From positions 1 through 64,000 of the forward strand of contig MEHQ01004420.1 in NCBI GenBank assembly GCA_008828725.1: DNA of 64,000 nt. Direction: 5' to 3'. Positions 22,908 to 35,558 of the stretch are shown here, in pieces. Made by a program: the position numbers and the translations under genes. The notes beneath the pieces are model-generated. The model was not told the origin of the DNA and did not search any database. It worked only from the letters and a program-made list of their open reading frames with translations. The DNA is from Saccharina japonica (Eukaryota > Sar > Phaeophyceae > Laminariales > Laminariaceae). Position 1 is the first letter of the stretch. Each line of letters starts with the position of its first letter.

Positions 22908-23446
22908 GTGAGCGGTTTGCGTGCGTACTGGTTTGCCGTTTTGGTGTGCCGGCGAGGCAGGGTCTCTACATACGCGCGTGTTTAGGTATGGGAATGGGAG
23001 GGTACAAGTGTGTTGTGTGAAGCGATCCACACTCGACCGGGGCACGAACCGCGCAAGCCTGTCAGCTGTTTTGTGATACAGAAATGAGTAACTCGCCGAT
23101 CATGGGCAAGCGGTGCGCGGTTGGAGCTGGACGGTTGGATAGTGAGTGGGTGACGCAACTCGGACGACGGTCTCCCCATTATCTTGTAGTAGTTACCTTG
23201 AACCGGTGGGTCGACGTGGAATATTCCCACATAACCCAAGCAGACTCGTGCGGCTGCTCTGTGAATACACGAAGTGTAAGTGTAACCGAAATCACGCACG
23301 TTAGGCAAATGACGTGGAGCCTTGGTCCCGATTGAACGACGGCCGATTCCAGAGTGGCAATCCCCCCCCCCCCTGGCGGTTGAGGTGTTTCTTCCGCTGG
23401 GAGATTTGATCGATCACCGATTTTCATTTTTCCTGCCGCAAACCAG

Positions 23447-23819
23447 CCAGGCCAATTGACCAGCACTATTTTATCATCGCCCCATCGTGAAACACCAATA
23501 CAGACGAAGCTTCGACAAATGGGGGAAAGCGTCGAATTCAACATCGGGATGGCGCACGCTCTCTCCGCTAGCTTGCCGAAGGCAGGGGAAGCGGCTGGCA
23601 TGCCAGCGGATGACGCCGTGCGGCCGGGGCGGGGGCTGGGCCTTGTCGTCGGTGTGGTGGTAGCGGCTTTAACACCCGACAGCATTCGCTCCACTGAGGG
23701 GGCGATTGGGCACGTAGCACCCGACGAAGTGCGCCAGGAGATCGACCGCCGTCTGAAGTTGGAGGCGAGAAACCAAGCTCAAGCGCTCAGCGCTATTATT
23801 CCCTATTCCTGCTCCCAGT
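23447..23819 (+). CDS. Exon of unrecognised protein (exon 3)
   Basis: Acceptor TTTTTCCTGCCGCAAACCAG after a long pyrimidine tract. In phase 0 it reads on from the previous exon and contains KLRQMGESVEFNIGMAHALS, a Gly/Val-rich hydrophobic stretch (GLGLVVGVVVAAL) and a charged EVRQEIDRRLKLEARNQAQ helix. The donor is not settled; the frame closes at 23821, with CCCA|GTAAAC as the nearest candidate, but that gives a phase that does not suit the next exon. Confidence 0.5.
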
Positions 23820-24111
23820 AAACAGAAACGGCCGTCCACCTAATGGCACATATCGTACTCAATACATGGAATCTCTCTTGGTGTGTTTTATTTCGCGGGA
23901 ATTTGGAACATTTGTCGCCGGCAAGGTATATCGCGCGACGCCCCCAATATGTGAGCGCGCTATACCTATCAATAGCAACGAGAAAGGCATTCCGTGTCCG
24001 CAGTTTTCCGAAAACAAAAAGATGTATTCATACGATAGCATTACCAATTTATTATCCCAGCCTGCTCCTTCGGTCTGCCCTTCGATATCGCTCCCCTGAT
24101 ACCCGGCGTAG

Positions 24112-24384
24112 GACTACACTGAATACTACTGTGGCCTCACCAATGATCCGCGCGTTCCTGGGCTGGCCCTGGTGAAGGGGGGCACGCCGCATTACGATGT
24201 TCTTGCGGCGGCCGGAACTCACCTTGCGAAAGCGCTGGCGAGCTCGTTCGGGGTTGGGTTCGGCGAGGCCGAGGCTTTGCAAGAATTGAAAGATCAGACG
24301 AAGTCTCAACTGAAGACGACAACAGCGGAGCTCGAGGCACTGATCTCCCCCGAAGAGCTTGAACAACAAGCCAGGATCTGGAAG
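24112..24384 (+). CDS. Exon of unrecognised protein (exon 4)
   Basis: 91 codons, phase 0 to 0. Acceptor CCGGCGTAG, donor GTGCGT. Reads DYTEYYCGLTNDPRVPG at the start, then GGTPHYDVLAAAGTHLAKAL, and ends with a charged helix (EALQELKDQTKSQLK). The composition is clearly protein-like. Function unknown. Confidence 0.6.
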
Positions 24385-26194
24385 GTGCGTTGATGCATGA
24401 CTAGGGTGAACCCGTTACAGTTTTGACTCACCATTATGCAGGGGCTACCGTTGACAAGCGTCGCCGTATGCTCGAGGGAAACGCCACTGTCCATGTGTGT
24501 TATGATAATTGTGTGCATCCACATCCTATCGCCCGTTTCCCCCCCGCCCTCCGCCTATCCGTCCCTCGTAAACCTCTGATCCTGTTGAAACCAGGAATTA
24601 CAAGGGTGCCGATAGTCGATCTGGCAAGGACAGCGACCGCCGCTCGCACAGGTACTTTCTCTCTATATAGTAATAAACAGATGTCCGTAAAAAACGGTAG
24701 GTATAGGTTCGTGTAGATAGGTGTATTAGGTGTGCCGTGTCGTTTATCCTCACCATGAGAGGAACGCAGTTTCTATTTTGGAACACCGGATATATTTTCC
24801 TGTATTCTCCTGTTGACCCCCCCCTTAAATTAAATTCCCGGGTGGGGGGGGTTACTTGCTATATGTCGGCACCTCTGGTGGAACTTCTAGTGCGGGTGCG
24901 AGCGGCGGACAAGCTTCAGCTAGTAGTTGGCTTCAAGTCGTCGGCGGCTGCGGCTACCGCTGCTACGCTTGTTGAATAACAAAATCAGGTTTCCTCCTTG
25001 ATTGCAATGACAAAACGCTTTCTCCAATGTTGGCAGTCTTCCGTGCCGAGTTCGACGGTATAACGATTCGGGCGCATCAAACAGCATGGCGCTGAACTCT
25101 TTAGCTGTACGTATGCCTGCTCGCGCGGTGAGGTGGTTGTGTACTCTCGTCCTGTTGGTTCCGCCACCCCACAAAAGGCCCACGACGGTCATGCACTCGG
25201 TTTGTGATATCCGCAGGTGGAACAAGCGCCGGCGCGATGGTATGTCTGTTGCCACCACTTTTCGTGGCTGCTTCTGCTTTTTCTCCAGCAAGGACGACAA
25301 CAGTGTTGCACGAGCCGTGGTGTACAACGGGGCAGGTATTAACAGGCGATTTTCCGGGAGACAGGGGGTCCTACTCGGCGTTCTGAACAGTTCGTACTGC
25401 TGCAGCATTTTTCTCCACCTGCCCTGGGGGCTAACCGTCATCAGCGGTTTTCACTATTGCGCCCCAGGTTGCATATCGTTGCGACGAGTCTGTTGTTTTT
25501 GGGAGGCCCGTAGCGCCAGTACGATGTTCCTACCGGATCCTGCCCGGGATGCATCGGGGTTTCAGTTATTTCATACCAGGTACATATTTTTTGCGGACGA
25601 CGACACCATATTTTGTGGGCGGCTCGTATTGTTCATAGACGGCGAGGCAGCGCGGGGAAGGAACTGTTTTCCGGTTTGCGCAGGGACCGCCACTGCAGCA
25701 AGGAAACGACCGGAGTGAGTGACACCTTCACAGTAAGGTCAAAACTATATATCCTGGGTGATTCTGGAGCCCGTCGCCAGTGAAAGGTCATCAGGAGGGT
25801 TTGTTTCTAGATTGACTCTGTTAAAGGTTAAAGCTCGTGCTTGTGTCGTGCGTGTATAGCGATACGCAAGCAGGGAACGTTGCAATGGCGGAGGTGGAGG
25901 CCATGAAAGTAATGCTCTGGAGCAGGTTGGGTGTTGCATGTCGCCGGCAGTGGGGACACAGACTGCGCTGGTGTTCGAGGATCCCCAGGGTGATGCGCAA
26001 GTTGCGCCGTGCCCCGTGACCAGCTCGAAGTTAATACCGATCCATGTAGGCCACCACTCCCTGAGGGGGCTGATGATGTGTGAAGGGGCTTCACTAGGGG
26101 TTTTGAGTGTATTTGGTTTGTGTGTTATATAGGAGGTTTCCCACGTGATTCAATCATCTGTTCGAATTAAGTTTTGTATGAAATGTGGCTATAC
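24385..26194 (+). other. Possible further short exons, unresolved
   Basis: Acceptor-donor pairs that could bound small exons occur at about 24594-24650 (AAACCAG to CACAG|GTACTT), 25218-25240 and 25291-25336 (TTTTTCTCCAG to GGGGCAG|GTATTA). I cannot choose frames with confidence. The chain from 22107 may continue through here. Confidence 0.3.
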
Positions 26195-26475
26195 TACTGT
26201 ATATGACGTACTGGTACAAGGAGCAGGGGGGCTGTTGAATATGCCCAGAGTGCAGTGCTGTACGTAAGTAGTTGCGAGGTACCGCACAGCCACATATATG
26301 CGGAGGAATACGTGACATAATAGGTGGAAAGCTTACTGTATACGACGTACTGGTACATGGAGCAGGGGGGATGTTGAATATGCTCAGAGTGCAGTGCTGT
26401 AAGCAGTTAGTTGTGAGGTATCGCACATACATATATGTATATGCGGAGGAACACGTAGCATAGGAGGAAAGCTTG
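26195..26475 (+). repeat. ~138-bp tandem duplication
   Basis: Two direct copies (26195-26332, 26333-26475) start ACTGTATA(T/C)GACGTACTGG and share GAGTGCAGTGCTGTA and ATGCGGAGGAA. They differ by scattered substitutions and a small ATATGTAT insertion in copy 2. Confidence 0.8.
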
Positions 26476-27134
26476 TTTATCCCAGGGATGTTTAGGTACT
26501 TGACTGATGCCACGGCCACGGTGAAGACCGACATGCGACGTCCCAGGTGGACTTGTCTGCATTCTGATGTTACTTCAACACGTGTATTTTTCAACAATGA
26601 CCATGAGTGGCATTTGTAGCTCATCCCTATTAACCCCGTCAGGCCTGTCACGCCCTAGAATGACAACCAAACACACTCACAACGTCCCGCCAATAACACT
26701 CCCCACAATGATGTGTTTCGCCAGCACACAAGTTGTTTTCTTGAGGGCACCTCGTATCGAACTGAACACAAGCAAAGCACACACAGCTCCCGTGTATTCT
26801 CGCAGTCTACCGGGCATGTCATACATAATTGAAGCCCCCCCCCATACACCCCTCCATACACCCTCGCCGTGTCGAATCGAGGAGCCCCGAAAATAATAAC
26901 AAAAAACACAAAAACGTTGTGATTTTCTTGCAGCTCCCATTTACAGCAGTACGTAGCCCGCAACAACTGTGATGCAGGTGACGGGTAACAAATGCGCACC
27001 AATTGGCAGTGGGCGATGCGTATTCCTAGGGTGCTGACGGACGCCTCATCTTCCGGCAACAATATTCATACGGCGGAACGTGTCTGCCACCGTCGAAGAA
27101 GCAGTCCTCGCGCTGGCTGATTATTTCTGAGCAG

Positions 27135-27198
27135 GTGGCGTCGGCGCAAGACAGATACGTGGCGACTTACCACTTCCTGAAGCATGGAGCTCTTCTTG
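27135..27198 (+). CDS. Short exon, unrecognised
   Basis: Acceptor TTTCTGAGCAG, donor G|GTATCC. Reads VASAQDRYVATYHFLKHG. The peptide is protein-like and ends in phase 1. It probably belongs to the plus-strand gene that starts before 22107, but the intervening exons are not resolved. Confidence 0.45.
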
Positions 27199-27232
27199 GT
27201 ATCCTTATCTTTATTATATAACGCTTCGGTAG

Positions 27233-27533
27233 TGGTGGTGATGATGATGCCGTTTTTGATCTTCACGACTATGCCGGTTTCGGTATGCCCCGCGGGGGAC
27301 CGGCTCCATACCACCCGACCCCGATCGGCACCGCACCCGCGCCGCGCCCGACGAACGCATCAGCCCTTCGTGACCCCGCCGAGAGAGCGGGCCCCGATTC
27401 CGAACTCGGCGAGCGGGGGGCCGGGGGAGGCGGCCTCCAGGGGACGCCTCGCTCCGTCCTCTGGAACAGGGCGGATCGGCGGGAAGTAGGAGGTTCACAG
27501 CGCATTCGGAGGGCTTTCCCGCCTGGGGTCTAA
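27233..27533 (+). CDS. Possible terminal exon, Pro/Gly-rich
   Basis: Open from the acceptor-like CTTCGGTAG. One frame reads DDDAVFDLHDYAGFGMPRGG and ends FPPGV plus stop at 27533. The frame that would continue in phase from 27198 instead reads through VVVMMMPFLIF and ends at 27489. The first looks more like protein, so either an exon is missing or the junction is different. Confidence 0.35.
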
Positions 27534-27539
27534 CCCCTA

Positions 27540-27760
27540 AACTAAACTAAATCAAATAATCCACACTAATTTCAAGATATTATTTTTTCACACTAATCTC
27601 AAGATATTTTTTTCTACACTAAAATCAATATATTGCTGTTCAAAGAGTCCAAAAAAATGAAAAAAAATATCTATAGAACTTCGGTCAGAATTGAAAACGA
27701 CTCAAAACTGGGCGAGGTAGCCGTTTTTACACTAATTTCGAGATAAAAAGCCCCGAAAAA
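27540..27760. repeat. Repeated CACACTAATTTCAAGATAT words
   Basis: Four or five imperfect copies of (C)ACACTAATTTCAAGATAT in AT-rich DNA. The word resembles the core of the M2 elements (CACACTAATTCCAAGTA), so it may be a decayed relative. Confidence 0.55.
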
Positions 27761-28590
27761 CAAAAATCGGGAAAAAATGGAGTTTTTATTTAGTTTTTGT
27801 CCGATACAAAAGGGCTCCACATGGGTGCCGACATAGTAGTTCTACCAAGGCTCTGCATCGATGCTGGCATTTTATTTGTTTTGTCCGCTATACCGGCCGC
27901 GCTCTGGCGTGTGTGGCTGGGTGGCTCTGGGTGGTTGGGTGGTTGACCTGTTTTGCAGTTTTGTTTTGAGGACTGCTGCTGTGTACGAACTGTCCTCACA
28001 TCTACTGCTTGCTACATACTGATGTTGGTACGCTGTGCTGCTGCTGTAGTACGTGGTGGGTGGGTTGATCGGTTGGTGCGTGTGTCCGTCGGTTGGTGCG
28101 TGGCTCGGTCGGTCGGTTGGTACTTGGGTGACTGCTTTCGTACCTGTGTGTGTGTTTTTTTCGTTTTCTGTTGTCCGCTATATACCGGCCCTGCTCTGGC
28201 ATAGCTCGGCGTCCCCTTCAGCACCAGCTGGTCCAGTCACACTGGCACAAAACGCCCCCGGTATACCGTTTTCTGGTTATTTCCTATTTCCCTCGGCCCG
28301 TCCGTAAAAAGAACTGCGAGTACTTTAATTGAGTGAAAATAAGTGCGGTCACCAATTCCTGGAATGCACACTGCAAAATGTATCCGTACAGCCTCCGAAC
28401 CACAGGTGGCTGGAACCCCCCCTCCCCTCCTTGCACAAGGCAGGTGAAAAAAAATCCTTGTTGTTGAGACATCGAAGAATGTAGCACATCATTTACTCGT
28501 ACTCGTAGGCGTACCGTGCTGTCGACACCTGGTGGGGTTTGCTACTACTACTACGAGTACATACTACATTGTTCCGTGCCTCCAAGACGA
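27761..28590. other. No supported gene
   Basis: GGTTGG-rich low-complexity DNA at about 27918-28120. No exon supported. Confidence 0.45.
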
Positions 28591-28868
28591 TGTGTTTACC
28601 CCCACATTGTGCAGAGGGGAATTGTTTATTTACCCCCACATTGTGCAGATGGGATGTGTTTATTTACCCCCACATTGTGCAGATGGGATGTGTTTATTTA
28701 CCCCCACATTGTGCAGATGGGATGTGTTTATTTACCCCCACATTTGTTGCAATGGGGATGTTGTTATTTTACCCCCCCACATTTGTGCAGAGGGAGGATG
28801 TGTTTGTCTACCCCACATCTGTGCATGAGGGAGGTTGGTTTATTTTAACCCCCCATTGTTGCAGAGGG
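28591..28868. repeat. 34-bp minisatellite, ~8 copies
   Basis: Head-to-tail copies of a unit containing TTTATTTACCCCCACATTGT followed by GCAGATGGGATGTG. Copies at 28660-28740 are near-identical and decay toward both ends. No spacers, so not CRISPR. Confidence 0.85.
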
Positions 28869-31559
28869 GGTGCAGGAGGGGGGTTTTCCGGTTCACCTCT
28901 TATTTTTTATTCCTCGCCCGAGGACCCTACGAAAGAAAGGCGCACTTTCAAAAACCAATAATGGTATGATTGTCCTATTGACCTCTCTTTTTTGATTTTC
29001 ATCCCCGGCACGGTTTCCCTACGTGATATATCCATTCCCCTTGTGCGGAAGTTTGAGCGGTGTTCCCAACCCCGCACCAAATGATTCTAAAGACCGCCAG
29101 GCTGGGAAACCGTAAAATAAAAAAACAAAAAAAAAAAACGTTACCCTGGTGTCTAGATTCACGCCAGTTTATGGGGAAGGTTGGTTGGCACCTTGGCTGA
29201 TGATGGAGATTGGTGATACTAATGCTGAGCCTCGCATCGTCTCTCTGAGGTGTGTGTGTTGTCTTCTTTTTACTCTCTGGGGTGTGTGTGCTGCCTTCTC
29301 CTTTCTACCCAACTACACCAGATCATCAGTACACCCAGTCAGTCTCTGTCCTGATTCGTAATCCTAGAGAGATACCAGGTACAAATTATGTGGTCACATG
29401 CTGTGAAACAGAGAAAAACCAAAACAAAATAAACGCAAATGAATGGGTAAACCAAGTGAAATGCCAGCGTACCGGGTACGAAAACACAACGACGAGCCAA
29501 ACCAGAAAAATAGGAACAAAAAAAAGACAATGAAACGAAACGAATCATGAAACGAAACAGAATACGAATTACGCAAGGAAACAGAAGCGCTCCCCAAAGA
29601 AAAGCATACGTGCCCAACAGGAACAGGTAATAACTGCGGCACGGACGAAGCAACACGGAGAAGAGGAAGACACCGGCATAGTACGGCGGGGGGGAAAGGA
29701 AACAAAGGGAGAAACATGGCGCAAAAAGCAACAAAAAAAAAGAAGATACAAGAGGCGAGTGAAAAAGGAAACAAAGGGAGAAACACAAGGCAAAAAGCAA
29801 CAAGAAAGAAGACACGAGGAAAGAGAAAAATCGAAAAATCGTTCGTTCTCAAGGCGATGATAGCGATGATAATCAAACATCACGATGTCCATGATGAATA
29901 CGATGATGGTGATAAGACAAGACGATGGCGACGGTGATGAAAAAGACAATGAATGAATGATAATGATTGATGACGACGATGACAACGATCATGATGATGA
30001 CGATGATGACCACCATGATGATGCATGAATTGGCATGCACTCCCATTAGTAGTGCAGACAGTACCTTGTCGAGTTGTCTTCCTTTTGCTGTACGTATAAT
30101 AGGAGGATAATGGTGCCACAACATGAACGCTGTTCCGAGTAGTTGTTGTTTTCGAGTTATCTTTGGGGAGAGTGCTCCCCACGATCTCTTCATAATTGGT
30201 CCGCGAGTAGCGCTTGGGGCGGCGATGAGATGAAATACATGTACGTACTGTATGTACTACCTTCGCAGCATATTGATATCATACGTACACACGTACACAC
30301 CGATCGACACGGAACCCAGACGATCTACAAACGTCCACACATGACATGATATATAAACGGCGACGACGTATCCAGCATCCATATATATATATACGGTCGT
30401 ACAGCAAGTCAGAAGATTGAAACCAAACGCGAAACAAAAACCTCAGCCAACGGTAGGCGATGAACGTAAAAAAGAAAAGAAAATCTTGGCCTTTCCACGA
30501 GGACTCTGCCGGTCAACAAACGCAGAGTAAAATAACATACAACATGCACGAGAAACAAAAAAAAGTCAAGTACAACAACGACAGACGCGATGGCAAGAGA
30601 CGAAATACAACAAACAAACAAACAAATACAAGCGCTCTCGCATTCTCTCCCATCGATGTCACATCCAATTGCCAGCTCCGCTTTTTGGGGGTGCGCGTAA
30701 TACTTTCTTGGTTACTTTACCTACCGCTTGTCCTCTGCGCAAGTACTGCTATCGTAACAATGCTACTACTACTACTACTACTACAGCTGCTGTTGCGGGC
30801 GACATCTCCATCGCACCCGCTTCTTCTGCTGCTTGCTGTGCTTAGAGGCACGAATTTTCCGACAAAAATAGCCCGACAACAAGCATCCTCCCCCCGCCCC
30901 CCGCCCGCGCGTCTTTTACTTCGTTCGATCGCATTCTCTCGTGTGCCACAGGGAACGAACGATACCGGTACCTACTACTATATATAGTGGTATACAGCAA
31001 AATAACCCATGGCCGACCCAGTAACCAACCACGTAAATCCTCGTGCAAGCAAGCCTCCAAGCCAGCCGGAAAAAATAAATAAATTAATGTTAACAAACGA
31101 ACAGCTTCCAGTAATATTTCTATCGACGCCTTTCTCTCCAAGCGCGGACCTCTTCGCGTACTACAGGCACACCATATTCCGGCTGAGAATAAAAAATAAA
31201 AAAATAAAACACATGCAAACGGAAAACGCCCATACATACCGGTTCAGTATATACCAGCGATGGCACTCCCCCCCCTCCGGCCGTGCCTGAATGAAGTGCG
31301 GCGGCACAGCAGCGTCACCACCGCCCAACCCGCCACCGTTCCCGCTCCGCTCTACCCGCAAGACTAAAAGTTTCTGAACACTCCAGCTATATTTACCGCA
31401 CCAACGATCGAAAGTGCAAGCGATCGCGTGCCCAACAACCCCGGTGCGATGAGCCACCAATCACCCCACCAGCCCCCACCAACGCCCCCACCCCCCACCA
31501 CAGCACCCACCACCACCACCACCACCCCCCAGCCTTCGCTCCTCTAGCCCTCCACTCAC
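28869..31559. other. No supported gene; GAT-rich DNA
   Basis: Runs rich in GATGAT / ATGACGATG occupy about 29850-30020, and A-rich DNA about 29400-29860. Open frames over these are composition artefacts. 31400-31559 is CCACC-rich and is probably intron of the minus-strand gene to the right. Confidence 0.45.
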
Positions 31560-33516
31560 CGTCTCGAGTTAACGGCGAGAGGTCGGCGACGCCCGCGGCA
31601 TGCCGACATAGGCGCTGGCGTGGCATCCGCGCAGGGACAACTCGAACACGCGCAAGTCCTCGAACAGAACTCTCCTCCGTGAACGTGACGGGCGGCGGCG
31701 GCAGAAACGGCAGAGGCACCGCTGCCACCCTGGCTTTTCCTCTTCGTCTTTTTCTGGGGCCGACTGCCAGCGGAGGCCCCAGCGGCTTTCTTGGTGCGGT
31801 GGCGAAAGCCAGAGGTGGAGGTGGAGGTGGGGGGGGGGTGGGGGCGGCGCTGCGGCGCGGTGACGACGTCCCCGCCGTCGATGCCACGACCAGCGCCGTC
31901 CATCACAGCGACGTAGCTTCCAAACAGGTACCCCGGTTTGTTGCTGTACGCCGCGGCAGCCGCGCCGTCGCGACGTTCGTCCCCGCCGCCATGCCTAGCT
32001 CTCGGAGCATCGAACACCCGCCGGGAAGAGAGGTTAGCCGAAGCCGCCGCTGCTGACGCTGCGGCCGCTGCCGCTACCGCTCCAAACCCTTGGCTGATGA
32101 CAGAGTCACGAGACGCAACGAAGTCGTACTCTCCGGGGGGAACCCTTCCGGGAGCCTTAGAGCCGCGGCTGGCTCGCCCAGCGAACCCTCCCCTAGCGCT
32201 GCCCGCATGGTATGACGCCGCGAAATCGGCACTATCGCAAGCCGCAGCATAAGGCTTGCTTTGCCTCGCCCCGGACGGGCCTCTGGCGCGTTTGCCGGCT
32301 GCACCCGCAGCTTCCTTCGCCACCTCCATCACGGTAGTCTCCGTCGTGGTGGCGGTAGCGGTGGTGGTAGCGGTGGAAGTCGCTGCTGCTGCCGCCGCCG
32401 CCGCTGCCGCCGCCACCGGTTTCTGCCAGTAATCCACCGCCAGGTGGCTGGGGGCTCGTAGCCCACCGCCACCGCCCCTCGAGACCATGATGCTCCTCTT
32501 CTGCGTTTCGGCCACGACAGCGGCCACCCGGTCTAGCTCGTCAAGTTCGTTCTCGATCTCGAAACCCCAGCTGAACTGACGACAACGGTGTCTCTGGCGA
32601 CCACCTTCGCCGCCACTGCCACCGCCGCCGGTCGCCGTCCCCTTCCACGGCGTGGGCATACCCCGGCCCCGACGGTCTATTGCCGAGGAGGAGGCGCACG
32701 CCGCCTGCTCAGCCGCCGTCGCCGCCGCGAGCATCTCAAGCCGGGCGGCCATGTTCACCCGCTCGGCGATCCGAGCCGCGCGCCTGTCGGTGTTATCCGA
32801 AGTCGTCGACAGCTCCAGCGATACGCCCGCCGGCGCCAAGCACGCGGAAGACTCTACCCGATACTCTGCAGTCACCGACGACGTCGTCGCGGCCGCGGCC
32901 GCGGCGGCGGCGGCGGCGGCGCCAGCGGTAGCGGCAGCACCTACCTCCGCGTCGGGTTGCCTCGAAACAGGTGCAGGTCGTTGCACCCAGCGCGCCTCAT
33001 CTCCGAACGACCCGTGACACGGGGCCATCGCGGCCGCTGCCACCGCTGCCACTGCCTCCGCCACCACAGCTTCCGGCGCCGGCTCTACCGCCGTGGCGCT
33101 AGCCTTGGCCGCCGCTAACTCGGCCGCCGCGCGATCAAGCCTGGCGTTGTCGGCGAAGAGCTTGGCGCTGTGGGCGGAAGCTTCAGCGCGGCGGGCGGCC
33201 ACGTCGGCGCGCTGCAAGGCGCTTTCGTCCGACCCTGAAAAATCTCCGTCTATGGTGTGGCCCGAGCCCGCCGCTTGCCTGGTCACGCCTGCGCCACCGC
33301 TACCGCCGCCACCGGTGCTACCACCGTCGCTACCATCCCCACCGCTACCAATGCTACCGCCGATACCCACGCTACCTACGCTGCTGCCGCTGTCGCCGCT
33401 GCCGCGCTGAGATGCCGTCCCCTCGCTCGGCGTCATTCCCGCCTCGTCAACAGCGGCCATCGCCGGCAGATGGTGCTGCTGCTCTGCTGACGCTACATCC
33501 GAATGACCTTCGCCGT

Positions 33517-33563
<47 letters not shown>

Positions 33564-33699
33564 TCCTCCTCCTGCTGATGCTTATGCTGATCCTGCTGCC
33601 GCCACAGTCGGTCGTGAAGCCTCTGCTGCCGCTCCTCCTCGCGGAGCAGGTGTCCGACCCCTCCCCCCTCCCCCTCCCCTCTCTTTTTTCCACTTCTTT
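31560..33699 (-). CDS. Large exon of a Gln/Ala/Gly-rich protein, 5' end cut at N
   Basis: At least 2.1 kb open on the minus strand. From its 5' end: a charged stretch (REEERQQRLHDRLWRQQ), polyglutamine at about 33518-33560, Gly/Ser-rich linkers, an Ala-rich helical part (RRAEASAHSAKLFADNARLD), a conserved-looking FSWGFEIENELDELDRVAAV, several polyalanine runs, a basic patch (RPQKKTKRKSQGG), and a Cys-rich end (CSRTCACSSCPC). The frame's stop at 31556 lies in a strong donor (CGAGACG|GTGAGTGG), so I end the exon at 31560 and expect more coding to the left. No catalytic domain recognised. Its upstream side runs into the N at 33700 with no acceptor, so the gene is broken by the assembly there. 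Confidence 0.6.
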
Positions 33700-33700
33700 N
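33700..33700. other. Ambiguous base / assembly join
   Basis: The only N I noticed in the window. The inverted repeat starts at the very next base, and the coding exon to the left is cut here. This points to a contig join or a forced scaffold link. Confidence 0.9.
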
Positions 33701-34095
33701 AAAGAAGGGCGAAGATAGTAAATGGGATGGGAACAAGAAACTGAAAAACAAAAAGACGGTCAATCATCCTGGTTATTAAATCATTAGGTGCACAAAGGCC
33801 TATTATATACATAGCCCCCATTAGGTCAGCCTACGGGCACGTATATATATATTATACGAGTATATACATTCTGTTTACACGAAGACTAAAGTAGCCCTCG
33901 ATGACGACGGAGATAGCGACTAACAGGCGTGGAACTCCGGGCGTATGTATGTGCCGGACAGCAGTACGTACCTGGTACGCAGCCTTTAACTTTTTACCTC
34001 TCGCCCTCCCCCTTGCGATGTCGGTGTTGGTGTCCCGTGTTTCGGTTGTCTTTTGTGTGTCGTCATCGTCGGCGGCTCGTTGTCGTGTTTTGCAG

Positions 34096-34247
34096 GTGCA
34101 GGACGAGGACGGGCTGATCGTTTGTGCGGAGAAGAGCCAGCGTATTCGATCGATCGACCTGCTGAGCGATAGGCTTAGGCAGCTCACTTCGCGCGTCGGT
34201 GCCGAGGGGAAAGGGGACGGTGCCGCCGCCGCCGCCGCCGCCGCCGG
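34096..34247 (+). CDS. Coiled-coil gene, middle exon M1 (left arm)
   Basis: 152 nt, phase 0 to 2, between GTTTTGCAG and GTAAGT. Reads VQDEDGLIVCAEKSQRIRS, then a leucine-heptad stretch (DLLSDRLRQLTSRV) and a run of eight Ala from GCC repeats. Identical in length to the minus-strand exon at 45310-45461. No upstream exon on this strand: the N at 33700 is 396 bases away. Confidence 0.75.
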
Positions 34248-34293
34248 GTAAGTATCGTAAGGCGGGATTGGCTATTTTATTTATTTTTTCCTA

Positions 34294-34372
34294 TTAACCC
34301 TGAACCCCCCGTTTTGGGGAAAAAATACTTGGAATTAGTGTGGGATACGTTTTTCAGTTCTGCATGGGTTAA
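34294..34372. mobile_element. M2 element (left arm intron)
   Basis: 79 bases beginning and ending exactly in TTAA, with inverted ends (TTAACCCTGAAC / CAGTTCTGCATGGGTTAA) and the core ACTTGGAATTAGTGTGGGAT. Its mirror copy is at 45185-45263. Confidence 0.7.
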
Positions 34373-35458
34373 AATGGAACCTGAATTCCGTTTTGGGGAC
34401 AAGTTACTTGGAATTAGAGACAAGAATATACCTGGTACGTGTTTATGTGCAGTAGTGCAGTGTCGTAAATCCGTTGATGGAGGGATGTCTCACAGCCGAG
34501 GGAGGGGATGTGGGGAAGAAGCAGGCGACGTACGAAGCTGTCACTAATGTGAAGATGGAGTTATAAGTGATTTGATCAGGTTTGGATGGAGGGGAGGGAT
34601 GGAGGGATGTTTTTCGCAGCCAAGTAAAAGGAATGGGGACAGAACTGGCCCACATATATAACATACCAGGTATACCAGGGTATACTCGTATATATGTTGT
34701 AAGATAGAAAGTAGTGGTGCCGTGGATGGGTGGGGCAGTTTTTTGCGATTGAAGCTGCCGCCGTGGTGAATTATGTATACCCTGACACTGCCGCTGAAAC
34801 GCTCCGACTCTAAAGCACAACAAGTGCTAAATTACTGTAGACTATTTAATACCAGGTAGTAGTTTAGCCCCGAAACGAAATGTGGTTATGCAATATGTAC
34901 AATACGTGCAGCAGTACTCGCACTGGTACACTACACCTGGTATCTATTATGTGCTCATAAGAGTACTTCGGAGAGGCAAGAGACGCGCAGCAGGGAGTGT
35001 GCACAAGGACAAGGATGGATGTCTTAACAAGCTGCAGACACTCTTGAGTATACGTAGTAGAGAGAAGCGACGCCGCCACATGCCGCAAGGTGTACGTACG
35101 CAGGTACGCAGGCGCCCTGCGTACACCCCCGTTACGATTGCCAATCTCGTGCGTATCATATAATATGTCCATGGCACTGGCCGCTTGCGTTTGTCTCCGT
35201 GTTTCGTATGCGGTTGGCCCTTTTTCTTTTTCTCGGTTTGTATTATTCAAGTGCGGGGAAACATGGAGAATATCTTGATTTTATATATACTCGCAGTATA
35301 CCAGGTACCAGGTAGTCCCTGGAGGAGTTGCTTATACTTATACATGCGAGTACATCATTTTTCGTGGTTTCATTTTTTTTCTTTTTTTTTGTCGCTGTTG
35401 CTGTTGCTCTCGTCGCCGATGCTGTTGCTGTTTTTGCTGCTGCTTGTTGCTGCTGTTT

Positions 35459-35558
<100 letters not shown>

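Noticed and set aside
28591..28868. CRISPR array
   Set aside because: Units are contiguous and have no unique spacers; it is a minisatellite. The same applies to 7376-7646 and 50930-51620.
32588..33410. Plus-strand Arg/Ala-rich reading frames over the polyglutamine exon
   Set aside because: Antisense shadows of a GC-rich, codon-biased exon; the minus frame is longer, has the donor site and a protein-like order of segments.
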